Shown here: positions 22,101-32,987 of the stretch, piece by piece
How the letters are laid out: each line of letters starts with the position of its first letter
How positions within the stretch are numbered: the first letter of the stretch is position 1
Translations under genes and position numbers: made by a program
The notes under the pieces: model-generated
The model's input: only the letters and a program-made list of their open reading frames with translations
Told to the model about the DNA's origin: nothing
Database searches by the model: none
NCBI GenBank assembly: GCA_963556145.1
Contig: OY744467.1
Span: forward strand, 2,108,001-2,172,000
Length of the DNA: 64,000 nucleotides
Source of the DNA: Hygrocybe punicea
Taxonomy: Eukaryota; Basidiomycota; Agaricomycetes; Agaricales; Hygrophoraceae
Reading direction: 5' to 3'

Positions 22101-25100
22101 GGTAGGCTTACATGGTCCTGTATAAATGAATGCAAGTACTTGATCCAACTCATCAACAGGTGGAGGTAAAATGTCATAAATCTTTGGAGTTGGATTGGCA
22201 AATGTAATGGCATTGGCTCTCATCTTATGCATTCCTGAAGAAACCCGGACAATGCATCTATTGTGTCTCACTCTAGCAATTAACAGGTGCTCTGCATAAG
22301 ACAAGTTACTCAATTCATTAGGAATTTGTCCAAGCCATAAACCATTTGCCAGAGACATAGCTGGGCATTTTCCCTTGACCAAAGACTTGTAACACTTCTT
22401 GCAAATGCCATGGAGATCTTCAATTATTATAGGGCTGTCTGAAGATTCAATTGGATCATTTACTGAGAAGCGCTCTTTTTGAGTTATACCAGCTTGTTTC
22501 AAACAACTCAAATTCAAGTCTGTGTAGCTTTGTAATTGAGAGACTGGAGTCAATCTTCCACAGACAGCACAACCAGATTCACAAAATTTGTTGGGAGAGG
22601 TATCACTACGAAATCCTGAAATTATAGTGTGTTGCAATGTTGCTGAAGGTAGTTCTGGAGGAAATTGGATATTGTCTCTGTATGTCTGAACAGCAACCTG
22701 ATTTGTTTGTGCATGCTGCTCAGGGTGATTCATGGTATGTCTTTTAACTGCCTTTAATGTTTGTTGCAGATGCTTGTCATGATGATCAACTTTGAATTTT
22801 GTAACAGCTGCAAGGTTTTGTGTTGCATGCTTCTCAGGATTTTCCAGATGAAATTTCTGGACAGCTGCTAGGTTTTGTGCTGCATGCTTCTCAGGATTTT
22901 CCAGATGAAATTTCTGGACAGCTGCTAGGTTTTGTGCTGCATGCTGCTCAGGATTTTCCAGATGAAATTTCTGGACAGCTACTTGGTTGTGTTTTGAATG
23001 CTTGGCAGGATTGTCACTCTGAAATTTCTTAACAGCTGCTAGGTTTTGTTTTGCATGCTTGGCTGGATTTTCACTGTGAAATTTCTGTACAGCTGCTAAA
23101 TTATTTTTGGCATGTTTGTCAGGATTTTCACTCTGAAATTTATGTACAGCTGCAAGATTTTGTTTTGCATGTTTGTCAGGATTTTCACTCTGAAATTTCT
23201 GTACAGCTGCAAGATTTTGTTGTGCATATTTGTTGGGATTTTGTCCTTTGAACTTATTTACTGCTCTGATGTTCAAAGTTTTCTTGTGAATTGCAATTGC
23301 TTCATGGTCAATAAATTCAAAGACAGATACAAATTCAGGGCAGTTGGAGCACACATGAGTCTGAATTGCAGCTTGAATTGATGCATGATTCATTTTTGAG
23401 TGTACAAGAATGCTATGACTAGCTGCAATCACTTTCAAGTTTGGAATGGTCAAGTTTGGAATCAACAATTCAAATGGGTGATTTACAATTACAAGTGACT
23501 TTTCAGATGATGATTCCATTGAGAGTGCTTCATCTTTTGGCAGGTAAGAATGGAATTTACATTTAGATGCATCCATACTAGCATTGTCATTGGTTGAAGC
23601 AGGCATTAGTTCATGGAGTGAGAATACATTTGCTTTGCCTCCACCAATGCATTTAATATGAATGTTGGCATTGAAGGATATATTTTCAGACTTGAAAATG
23701 TCATATAATTTCGAAGTTTTATTGCAAATATATTGAGCAGATACTTGAAAAGCTAGGTAATGATACAGAACCAAGAAAAACAGCAGAATGGCTCCATTGG
23801 CTAATATAGGTCGTTTTGTAACATATTGCAAGTAAGCTCTGAAGTCATGTTTTCTGAACAGATTCTGTTGAAGTTTCAACTTAATATACATGCACTTATT
23901 AGCAATGCTGGTTGCACAATGATACTCAGAAAGTAAAACACACATGTTCAAGAAGATTCTGGCATATAGTTCAAATAGAAAAGAGGTATGAGCTGATTGA
24001 CAACTAGAAAGAACAAATTCAGTGCTGTTGTGGATATTTGTGATTTTTTCAGGGTTTGGTGATATGGAGGAAGAAGTGGACTGGAGACCAATATGATGAA
24101 ATGGGATTAAACTTGGTAAATAAGGGTGATTTTCATACTTTGGCAAATTGTCTTTATAAAAATTCAAAGTAACTGGGCATAGAATGACATTGTGTATGAC
24201 AGAGACAGTTGGTGTGACAGGGACATTTTGTATGACATTTGCAGGAGGCACAAGGCCAATCCCAGTGACAGCACATTGTGTCCAAGACATTGCAATGATA
24301 AAAATCATAAGACATTGTGACATGGATGACATTTTTAACATTTTTGTGAACAGGTTTATAGTTTTTATGACAATAGAAGCTGGATAACAATATTTGTATG
24401 TCAAATATATCTGAAGAAGATGATTAAACAACCTACTAATACAAATTCCAGCAAAAGTAGTAAAAATCGAAAAAATCCACAAAAGTTTGCATTTAAAGAC
24501 TATATATGAATATAATATGTAAACATTTGATCATAGATGGTAAGAGATTCATACCTGAGCCAGAAAAGATCCGCTGTAAACCTGTAGATGAAGAAATGAG
24601 CTTATACAATCTAAAAAGGTGAAAAAATGCGAAATTTCCGCATACTTTGAATGTTGACAGGGAGATTGGCTATCAAATGATAGATTATGTCAACCAATAA
24701 TAAGTTACACCAATAAAAGACATTACCAGTGGTCCAAGATACAGAACAGAGCCAGAGAAAAGAAAAAGCATGAAAATCTGAAGTATTTTCGACTTTTTTG
24801 TCTATAAAAGGAAATATTACGTCAGCATTGGACCCTGAATGGTGCAGGGACATCACCTGATCCAGATCGCTTTTTTTCGGAGTCTGAATATGGAAAACTG
24901 AGCTTAAACAAGCAAAAAAGGTGAAAAAACATGAAATTTGTACATACTTTGGAAATTGACAGGGAGATGACCTGTAAAATGATAGATTATGTTGATAAAC
25001 AATAAGATTTACAAATTGAAGACATTACCTGTGGTCCAGGAAAGAAAATAGAGCCATATAGAAGAAAAAGCATGAAAATCAGAAGAATTTTCAACTTTTA

Positions 25101-25501
25101 TGTCTGAAAAAGGAAAGATTATGTCAGCATTGGACCCTGAATTGTCCAGGAACATCACCTGATCCAGATCGCTGTTTTTCGGAGTCTGAATATGCAAAAC
25201 TGAGCTTAAACAAGCAAAAAAGGTGAAAAAATGTGAAATTTACACATACTTTGAAATTTGACAGGGAGATAGGCTATAAAATGATAGATTATGTCAACAA
25301 ACAACAAGAGATACAAATTGAAGACATTACCAGTGGTCCAGGAAAGAAAACAGAGCCACAGGAAATCAAAAGCACAAAAATCCGAAGAATTTTGCACTTT
25401 TATGTCTAAAAAAGGAAAGTTTATGTCAGCATTGGACCCTGAATGGTCCGGGCACATCACCTGATCCAGAAAACATTTTTTCGGAGTCTGAATATGAAAA
25501 A
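16107..25501 (-). CDS. Helitron transposase: exon cassettes, DUF6570-like, HUH Rep, PIF1 helicase, USP-like protease
   Basis: The main exon (16107-24379) is open for about 2,757 codons. Order of parts: eleven or so 19-residue repeats (23270-22690), Cys-rich DUF6570-like part (CAVCGRL...CKKCYKSL), Helitron Rep part with FITFSPAD, LTLHMHMLLW (HUH, about 20960-20980) and AYISDYITK (two-Tyr site, about 20350), then PIF1-type helicase with GMAGTGKS (about 18730), FIDEVSML (about 18500), GDFAQLPPVGG and TAHAAQGKT. The last about 270 residues look like a ubiquitin-specific protease: DYSCAYDSLL (Cys box), two Cys pairs, and YHGQYHF...WYHDGM (His box). Upstream exons inferred from splice sites: 25501-25331, 25273-25250, 25199-25029, 24971-24948, 24897-24727, 24669-24646 and 24581-24555, all in frame with the main exon. 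It would nick and rolling-circle copy the element. The true start codon was not found. Confidence 0.85.
22690..23270 (-). repeat. 57-bp in-frame tandem repeat in the Helitron gene
   Basis: About ten units of 19 residues of the type KFHLENPEKHAAQNLAAVQ. The two most alike units begin near 22863 and 22920. The strict 57-bp period keeps the frame. Confidence 0.9.
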
Positions 25502-25540
25502 CTGAGCTTAAATGAGCCAAAAAGGTCAAAAAACTCGGAC
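24600..25540 (-). repeat. Three tandem copies of a ~302-bp exon/intron cassette
   Basis: Each copy has a 171-bp exon and a 24-bp exon with conserved splice sites (GTAATG...TAG/CAG and GTATGT/GTATGC...CAG). Exon lengths are identical in all copies (171 and 24), adding 65 residues per cassette. Coding parts read HIQTPK.SDLDQVM...HSGSNADVIFPF. No protein family was recognised. Confidence 0.85.
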
Positions 25541-25984
25541 TTTACGTACCAAATGAGGAAGGTGGTGGTTCAGGTTCAAGAGGCAAAAGCGCAATAAGGT
25601 TCAAAGTCTGGGTTCAAATGGTGATCTGACTAATGATTACATAATCATGATTATGTAACAAAATTGACCAAAACCAAAATTGAAATACCAAGTGATCTAA
25701 CTATATTGGGTTTGTTTATTTGTATTTGTTTGTCCTAAGACCAAGTTGCAATATCACTCACACATATTGACGGATGATATCAGCAAATAAGCATTTTATT
25801 TGTCTTTGTTTACATCTATTTGTATTTGTTTACTATAGCACAAATAACACTATATACACTCAAACATCTGATGAAATATATGTTATTGCAATATATAATT
25901 AGATTTGTTATATGCAATGAAGTTTATGATGATCAGTACAAAATTTACCATATATTATGAAAATTGCCTTATATGGTTAGACTG

Positions 25985-27393
25985 GTCACATGTGACTGTC
26001 ACTGTGACGATCAGCACAAAATTTGGTATAAATTATGAGAAATTACTATATATGGTTAGATTGGTCACATGTGACTGTCACACTATGCCCGAAATAGTTA
26101 TTTCAGTCAGCAGTTCAATTTTCAGCTAATTCCAATAAGAACTAGAGGCAGTATGAATATTTTGAATATAATTGGAATGTAATTTGTCTTGTATGAGACA
26201 TCCCATATTTGGATTCTTATGTAAGCCACTCAAAACATGGCCCAGATTTTATGTTACATTCCAGCATAAGAAGTAGAATCATATCTCTTGCCCAAAAAAA
26301 GTTTCTCTATAGGCGATGCAAAAACATTAATGAATTAATTAATTACGAACCTTGACTGAACCAGGTCTGATAAAGAACGAGTCTTTTAATAAACTTGTTT
26401 AGAGGGCCAATGCTTCGCATGGCATGAACGAGTTCTTCTTTTCCTCTCCTCACTTTCATCATAGCAATCTCTCACCATAGCAATATAAAAAGTAAAAAAA
26501 ATAAAACTGCATAGCATGTCTCAACCTCCTCTCCCACTGTCATGTTGTCTTTGCTTCATCATGATGCAATATTCTCAGCCAAAAAAGAGAGCAACACAAT
26601 ACATCAACTGTCAAATACAACTGTCTTTAAACAGTATGATAACAATTGACTTACATTTGCTAAACCCTACTTCTCCATAACTTTGCCACACAACAGATGA
26701 TAACATGAAGACAGCTGTGCTTGAGTGGACCAATGTTGCATATGACATGAACAAAGTCTTGTTTCTATTATTGAATATTTATTTGTATCATTATTACAAA
26801 CATCAATAAGTGATTTTGCTTGAAATATATAATTAGTATATAATATATACAGCGATATCACATTGAATTATATGTTTTAAGTAAAAATATCATTATATCA
26901 TCTGAGTTACACTAATTTCTGCTTATATGGCTGATATTTCTATATATAGTAATGGTAGTCACACGTGACTATGACTCCTGTGATCACCTCGAAATTTAGG
27001 ATATATGGTATAAAATTACCTTATATGGTTAGACTGGTCACATGTGACTATCACCATTGCGATCAGCAAAAAATTTGCTATACAATATCAGAAATTGCCT
27101 TATATGGTTAGAGTGGTCACATGTGACTGTCACATCTGACCTGAAATGATAATATTAGGCAGCAGTTCAATTTTCAGCTGAATCTGATAAGAATTAAAGC
27201 CAGGATAAATATTGTGAATATCATTGCATTTGTGTAATGAATATGATGAGCAGTATGTGATTTAGCATATATTATGCCAAATTACCATATATGGTTAGAC
27301 TGGTCACATGTGACTATTACCATTGCGATCAGCAAAAAATTTGGTATATAATATCAAAAAGTACCCTATATGGTTAGACTGGTCACATGTGAC
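25985..27393. repeat. Helitron 5'-subterminal palindromes GTCACATGTGAC
   Basis: The 12-bp palindrome occurs at 25985-25996 and 26064-26075 in the autonomous copy, and at 27037-27048, 27116-27127, 27303-27314 and 27382-27393 in the short copy, each after TATGGTTAGA(C/T/G)TG. A variant GTCACACGTGAC lies near 26958. Spacing within each pair is 79 bp (25985 to 26064, 27037 to 27116, 27303 to 27382). Confidence 0.9.
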
Positions 27394-27724
27394 TGTCACA
27401 CCTTGCCCGAAATGTTTATATTAGTCAGCAGTTCAATTTTCAGCTAATTCTGATAAGAACTGAAGGCAGTATGAATATTTTGAATATAATTGGAAGGTAA
27501 TTTGTCTTGTGTGAGACATCCCATATTTGGATGCTTATGTAAGCCACTCCAAACATGGCCCCGATTTTATGTTACATTCCAGCATAAGAAGTAGAATCAT
27601 ATCTCTTGCCCAAAAAAAATTTCTCTATAGGCGATGCAAAAACATTAATGAATTAATTAATTAATTAATTAATTACGAACCTTCACTGAACCAGGTCTGA
27701 TAAAGAACGAGTCTTTTAATAAAT
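26394..27724 (-). mobile_element. Short non-autonomous Helitron derivative
   Basis: Its first about 390 bp match the left (3') end of the autonomous copy including the hairpin; bases about 26870-27724 match the right (5') end at 25870-26393, including the closing AAAGAACGAGTCTTTTAATAAA. There is no coding region. It directly abuts the autonomous copy with both pointing the same way. Confidence 0.8.
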
Positions 27725-28140
27725 TAAAAGAACTCGTAATTAAAAGAACTCGTAACTTACCACTTCCCACTGCTTGTTCTGGACCAGGAGCTCTCCTCCA
27801 TCCATCCCCTCTCCATTTCCCCCATCTGCCTCACTTCCTGGCCCTGTCCTCACCACCCATTTCCACCCCTCACTCCATGCACCCTTCCCTGGTGCCCAGT
27901 GTCCCTCCTTCCCATCACCCACCCTACAGCACCCTTCACCATCAAGTTTAGACCCCATCCAGTGCCTCTGTGGAGGTGAGTACCCACCCATTGGAGAGGT
28001 CCCGAGAGACCTCCCCAGGTGCTCACACAGGAATGGTGTAGAACAACTGGACTAACTACTACATCTGGAACAGTACTAACTAGGATCAACTGTGGGAGCC
28101 TGGTCACATAATGACTCAGGCACAACCACTCCACTGTTTG
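27725..28140. repeat. D repeat fragment with a solo A-family LTR (27992-28133)
   Basis: 27745-27985 matches the reverse strand of 13110-13320. The solo LTR starts TGGAGAGGTCCCG and ends ACAACCACTCCA, 142 bp. It is flanked by CCAT (27988-27991) and CTGT (28134-28137), which both derive from CCGT by one CpG transition. Confidence 0.65.
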
Positions 28141-28414
28141 CCAGAGGCACCCCATGTATTAATATTTTTTCTTTCTTTTATTTCACATATATTAGTCTAT
28201 ATACAGCATGTAGAGTAATATATCTATGATGTGTAAAAAATCCAGCAAGAAAAGATAACAGGAGAGTGAAACAGTCATGCTCAACGTTGATGATGATGAG
28301 TGCACATGCCAGCAAGTGATGGGCAGGGCCATGGCAACAGTGACAGAAAAGCCCAAGCCCATCAGTGCCCTTGTTCCTGACTGGACCTGATGTTCCCAAA
28401 CTGGTTATTACTGT
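28141..28414. other. Intergenic, nothing recognised
   Basis: AT-rich at the start, no coding signal, no terminal repeats seen. Confidence 0.6.
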
Positions 28415-30547
28415 TGAAGAGGTCCCGAGGGACCTCTCAGGGGACACGCAGGTCTGGACAGGAAAGGATGATCTGGATGGGATGATGAACTGTCTACCAC
28501 ATTGGGAACTGCTACTGACTAAGGAACAAGTCACATGATATATCAGGCACAACCACTACAAGTGGCTCTTCTCCTCATGGCGACAAGGGCATTATCATAC
28601 TGCTGCAAAAAAAGAACACAAAACAAAACTGACCAAGAAACTCTAAAGCCGCAACTCCCAGACCCTTAGAACACCTCAAGTCAAAGTCGGGCCTTTATAT
28701 CGTGAAGCAGGAAATTGTCCTCATCATGGGAGGTGGTAGATGACCAGACTCTATAGAACTCCTCTCTCAAACTCAAACTCTCCAAATGCCTCCCTTGCAA
28801 GGGTTAGGGCTCACAATGCAAGATCCAAAAATGCTTGAATCATCCAGCAAGTGCCTGGCACAGTGCAAAAGTTGGTGGTCAAAAATGTAACAGTGTTGGT
28901 GGAAACTGGGTGAACAGACATATGAACAAGTGTAGTGACGGCTCGTATGTAAACTTTAATTGACATCCAGTATTGGGGGAAATGGGGGATGTGGCTATAA
29001 TAAAAGCTATAACAAATGATGGGGCATAGGGTTGTACTAACAAGGGCATAGTGTCTCAATATGAGGGGTTGGCATATCATGCAAGAAGATCGCAGTGGTT
29101 CATTCAGGTTGGCATGGGGTACATGGTGCTGTTGGGTTCTCTGGTGGGGTGGTATGCGACTGAACGAGGGTGTGTGGGGGGCTGGTGTGACTTGTTTGGG
29201 TTCCTACAGGTCTGGGGCAGTCACCATAGTCGAGAACAAGGCTGCAGGGAGCTGAATGAGGGCTCATGGGGCCAGGTATGGTGCAAGAAACCAGCCGGGG
29301 GTGGTGACATGGTGGAATATGGTGGGGGTCTGGGAACAGTGGACACAGTCCATTTGTGCTCTGCGATGGTGATCATGTGGGCCATGAGCTTCGTGAGTTG
29401 ATCTGGGGCTGCCTATGTTGGCAGAATGGGGCCATGCGATGGTGACATAGCACGTGGCCCAGGTGTCTGAAAATGATGGTGGGGGCTCGTTTGGTGCAAT
29501 GGAGGGGAACGGGGGGTCCTGGCCAGTGGAATGAGGGCACAGGAGGTCAAATGGGTCCATGTGGGGCTGGGGATAACAAAAATATGGGGGTCCAACATTG
29601 GTGACATGGTGGGTCTGTGGGGTAACCAAAACGGCCAGCATCCACAGATTTGGGGTGGCATAGGTGAGTGTGGAGCTCTGGTACATCAAACAAGGGTCTG
29701 TGGGGTTGGATGAGCCTGCCTGGGGCTGGGAATGATGAAAGAAAACAAACAAGAAATAAAAAAAAATGGGGGAGTCGAAAATGTGACGTGGCAAAATGCT
29801 GGTGGGTCATTGTGTAAAAAGTGGGCATCAATGTGTTTCTGAAGTGAGGTGGGGTGAGGTGGGGCCATAAAACATTGAATGAAGGCTGTGGGGGGTCATC
29901 TTGGGTCTGTGAAGGGTGGACAACAGGGTGCGAACAAGATGATGTGGCCTGGGGCTCGGTGTTCAAAATGGGTTGCACCCATGTTTTTCGAGCAACATGG
30001 GGCATTGGTGGGTTGAATGAGAGTGCTGGGGGGTACCTCGAGTACTGTACAACCGAGAATCAAGGGAAAAATGTGCAGTTGCGCAGCGGTGGGTGGTGAG
30101 ACTGAAAAGAGTTGTCTCGTTGTGACGGTGAGTTCAATTGTAGACCCAGATGAGGAATCTACAGAAAGGGGTGATCAGCTAAGAAGTGATCTGAGGAGTT
30201 CAGTTTCTATAGAAAAGTCTAATCAATCCAACCCGAATCCAGGGGTTCCAGAATCAGAGGGAGAGTGTGGGGGAAAGGATGAAAAGAGGTGTAGACGATA
30301 TGAAGAGAGGACTAAGAAATAGAGCTGAAGTGGGACGATAACCTGTATTTCTATATCTATGTATATGGTTTTGTAGTGTAAATGTACTACTTTTATACTA
30401 CTACTATGGAGGATCCTGTGCTGTAGTAACTATGTACTACAAGCGAAGGCTGTAAATGATAGGGGTGAGTGGAGAGGAGGATAAGAGGAGTGGTGCTATG
30501 TACTAGGGGATGGGAAACAAAGATATATGATATACAACTATATACGT

Positions 30548-32560
30548 TGGAGTGGTACCGAGGTACCACTCCGGGGGCTCACGCAGGACTCGAGGGAAAG
30601 GTCGACTGGATAGGATGGATGGACTGACTACTACATCTGGAAGGCTACTGACTAGGTCAAACCGTGGGAACCTGATCACGTGACTGACCAGGCACAACTA
30701 CTACAAGTGCCCCTCCTCCTCATGGTGACGTCCTCGTCACCATACCGCTACTAAAAGAAAACAAAAAGCAAAACAAAACTGACCAAGAAAAAAACTCTCC
30801 AGTCACGACTCCCAGTCCCTCACGATGCCCCGGGCCTTACACGTGAGGCGGGACCGTATCGTCCTCCAAGATCGTTGGGGGTGGTAGATGACCAAACTGT
30901 AACTCTGCTCTGCTCCTCCATCCTCGAATGCCTCTGGGACTCACATCGCAGGGTAGGATAAAAACATTCAAAACCATAAGTTCTTGTAGCCCAGGGTGTG
31001 AGTTCTTGTGATCCGAAAATAGACTGGGTGGTTCGTGCGAAAGTAAATAGGTACGGTGCTGTCGAGCAGTGATGGTTCGTAGATAGGTCGAATATCCAAT
31101 AAATGTCGAGGGTGGGGAAAGGGGATAGGACGGGACAAGGTACGGTGTAAACGGGGGAAAGGGAAAGCATACGGGTGCATTGGGCCATGCGGTGGCATCG
31201 GGGATTCTCGATATGAGGGGACTAGCGCTGGGGTGCTAAGTGGTCGCGGTGGTGACTCGTTTGGGTCCCTACGGGTCGGGGAAGTCGCCAGGGTCGAGAA
31301 CGAGGTTGCGGGGAGCTGAACGAGGGCTCGAGGAGCCGGGTATGGTGCAAGAATCCGGCCGAGAGATGGTGACGTGGCGGAACGCGGTGGGGGTCTGGGA
31401 ACGGTGGGCACGGTGGTATTGGATCGAGGTGGGGTGCTCCGGGATGGTGAACGAGTGGGCCGCGAGCTTCGTGAGTCGATCCGGGGCTGGGTATGTTGGC
31501 AGAATGGGGCCGCGCGATGGTGACGTGGCGCGTGGCCCGGGTGTCTGGAATCGACGGCGGGGGCTCGTTTGGCGCAATGGAGGGGGACGGGAGGTCCTGG
31601 CCGGTGGAACGAGGGCACGGGAGGTCGAATGGGTCCGTGTGATGCTGGGGTACACGAAAGAACGGGGGTCCAACGGGGGGGCGCGACGGATCCGTGGTGT
31701 GGCCAAAAAGGTCTGCGACCGTGAATTCAAGGTGGCGTAGGCGAGCGCGGAGCTCCAGTACGTCGAACGAGGGTCCGTGGGGTTGGATGAGCGTGGGTTG
31801 GGGTGGGCATCCACGGGAGACGGTGTCGCGGAATGCTGACGTGGGAGTTCGCTGGGGTGTCCATAGAGCGGCGGGGCTCATTTGGGGCGACGAATGGGAA
31901 CGGGGGGTTCTGGCTAGCGGAACGAGTGTGCGGGGAGTCGAATGGGTCCGTGTAAGGGTGGGGGTGACGAGAAACGGGGGGTCTAACAATGGTGACGTGG
32001 CAGATCCATGGGGCGACCAAAAGGTGCGGGGCGGTTCGTTTGAGACGACGAGGCGCGACGGGGGGTTCTGGCAGATGAGCCAAGGGTGCGGGGAGTCGAA
32101 CGCGTGCATTTTGGGTCCGGGGTGCATGAAAAAAACGGGGTCCGCGCGGCGGCGATGCGATTTTCGTTGGGTTGTCCAAAACTCGCAGTAGCGGGCCATG
32201 TGGGATCCTGATGGGGAACGCGGGGCTCCGGAACGTCGAACGAAGTTGCGGGGGGTCGTGTGGACATAGCTGGGTCTAGGGAAAGTGAAAATTTGGGGGG
32301 TGGTGAGGCCGGAAAAAGTTGTCTCGCGAGAAAAAATGTAAGAAGTGGGAAAACCATGAGAAAAAGAGAAGCGTGGGTCGAAGAACACTCTCATCACCAC
32401 GTTGGAGTGGTACCGAGGTACCACTCCGGGGGCTCACGCAGGACTCGAGGGAAAGGTCGACTGGATAGGAAGGATGGACTGACTACTACATCTGGAAGGC
32501 TACTGACTAGGTCAAACCATGGGAACCTGATCACGTGACTGACCAGGCACAACTACTACA
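30548..32560 (-). mobile_element. Inner A element: small non-autonomous LTR retrotransposon
   Basis: 158-bp LTRs at 30548-30705 and 32403-32560 differ at two visible sites. Perfect ACGT duplications lie at 30544-30547 and 32561-32564. On the minus strand the LTR starts TGTAGTAGTTGTGCC and the polypurine tract GAGGAGGAGGGG lies at about 30710-30722, so minus is sense. There is no gag or pol; it would depend on proteins from another element. Confidence 0.93.
31222..32394 (-). CDS. Pro/Arg/Ser-rich ORF of the inner A element
   Basis: Open for about 390 codons from the ATG at 32394, which lies within the primer-site region just after the 5' LTR. The product is rich in Pro, Arg, Ser, Thr and His, with loose internal repeats of about 60-65 residues (for example FLVTPTLTRTHSTPRTLVPL and FFRVPQHHTDPFDLPCPRST). 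No domain is recognised. The same reading is broken in the older outer copy (29264-29794 region). The length may simply reflect high GC content and lack of stops, so translation is unproven. Confidence 0.4.
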   Translation of the reverse strand: MRVFFDPRFSFSHGFPTSYIFSRETTFSGLTTPQIFTFPRPSYVHTTPRNFVRRSGAPRSPSGSHMARYCEFWTTQRKSHRRRADPVFFMHPGPKMHAFDSPHPWLICQNPPSRLVVSNEPPRTFWSPHGSATSPLLDPPFLVTPTLTRTHSTPRTLVPLARTPRSHSSPQMSPAALWTPQRTPTSAFRDTVSRGCPPQPTLIQPHGPSFDVLELRARLRHLEFTVADLFGHTTDPSRPPVGPPFFRVPQHHTDPFDLPCPRSTGQDLPSPSIAPNEPPPSIPDTRATRHVTIARPHSANIPSPGSTHEARGPLVHHPGAPHLDPIPPCPPFPDPHRVPPRHHLSAGFLHHTRLLEPSFSSPQPRSRPWRLPRPVGTQTSHHRDHLAPQR

Positions 32561-32987
32561 ACGTACTGATTCTGGGTCGTTGGGGACATTGCATCACGAG
32601 CAGGAACAATTCTGGAGGCAGAATTTGGAGTGGAATCGATAGGAGGGACCGGAATTGAGCAGAATCGATGATACAGGAATGGGAATGGACAGGAACAGAG
32701 TCAGATATGAAGAGGGTATTGATCCACACAATCCAGAGCCTCTACATCATGAGAAAAGCTAGCAAAAATGACTAAAAGAGCAGGAAGAAGACATCTGTGA
32801 GTCAAAAACACTCTCATCACCACATTGGAGAGGTCCCTCGGGACCTCTCAGGGGAACATGCAGGTCTCAAGAGGAAAGGATGATTTGGATGGGATGATGA
32901 ACTGTCTACCACATCGGGAACTACTACTGACTAAGGAACAAGTCACGTGATCTGTCAGGCACAACCACTACACCATATATAGGACAC

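Larger units (their letters stand above)
15655..26393 (-). mobile_element. Autonomous Helitron
   Basis: The minus strand carries the Rep/helicase gene. The 3' end (left in the window) has a hairpin, GCCATGC-ACA-GCATTGGC on the minus strand (15667-15685), followed by CTAA, matching the CTRR rule, at 15664-15661. The 5' end (right) is near 26380-26393 (AAAGAACGAGTCTTTTAATAAA on plus). Both ends are shared with the short copy at about 26394-27724, which sets the limits to within a few bases. Bases 15655-15660 (ACTTGT) are also shared by both copies, so the exact 3' terminus is uncertain. Confidence 0.8.
30121..32745 (-). mobile_element. Solo B-type LTR, split by the inner A element
   Basis: 30121-30547 plus 32561-32745 together match the LTRs at 32988-33615 and 44039-44667 from TGTGACGG to GCCTCTACA. 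Flanks are TCGT and TCAT, one CpG transition apart. No internal region accompanies it. Confidence 0.8.
28415..32972 (-). mobile_element. Outer A-family LTR element, interrupted
   Basis: LTRs 28415-28560 and 32826-32972 (146 and 147 bp) are direct repeats; on the minus strand they start TGTAGTGGTTGTGCC. Flanks CTGT and CCAT fit a CCGT duplication changed once on each side. The polypurine tract is at about 28563-28575 (minus GAGGAGAAGAGCC), so the sense strand is minus, and the primer site TGGTGATGAGAG lies just inside the right LTR. The internal part 28561-30120 plus 32746-32825 matches the inner A element but is strongly CpG-depleted. A B-type solo LTR occupies 30121-32745. Confidence 0.8.

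Noticed and set aside
22690..23270. CRISPR-like array (regular 57-bp repeats)
   Set aside because: Units are contiguous, coding and in frame, without unique spacers, in a eukaryotic transposase gene.
24600..25540. Cassette region as a simple promoter tandem repeat
   Set aside because: Identical exon lengths, conserved splice sites and kept frame argue for coding exons instead.
24487..25540. BTB-like domain in the cassette (SGSNADVIFPF...DFHAF)
   Set aside because: The resemblance is limited to a few residues and the rest of a BTB fold is absent.
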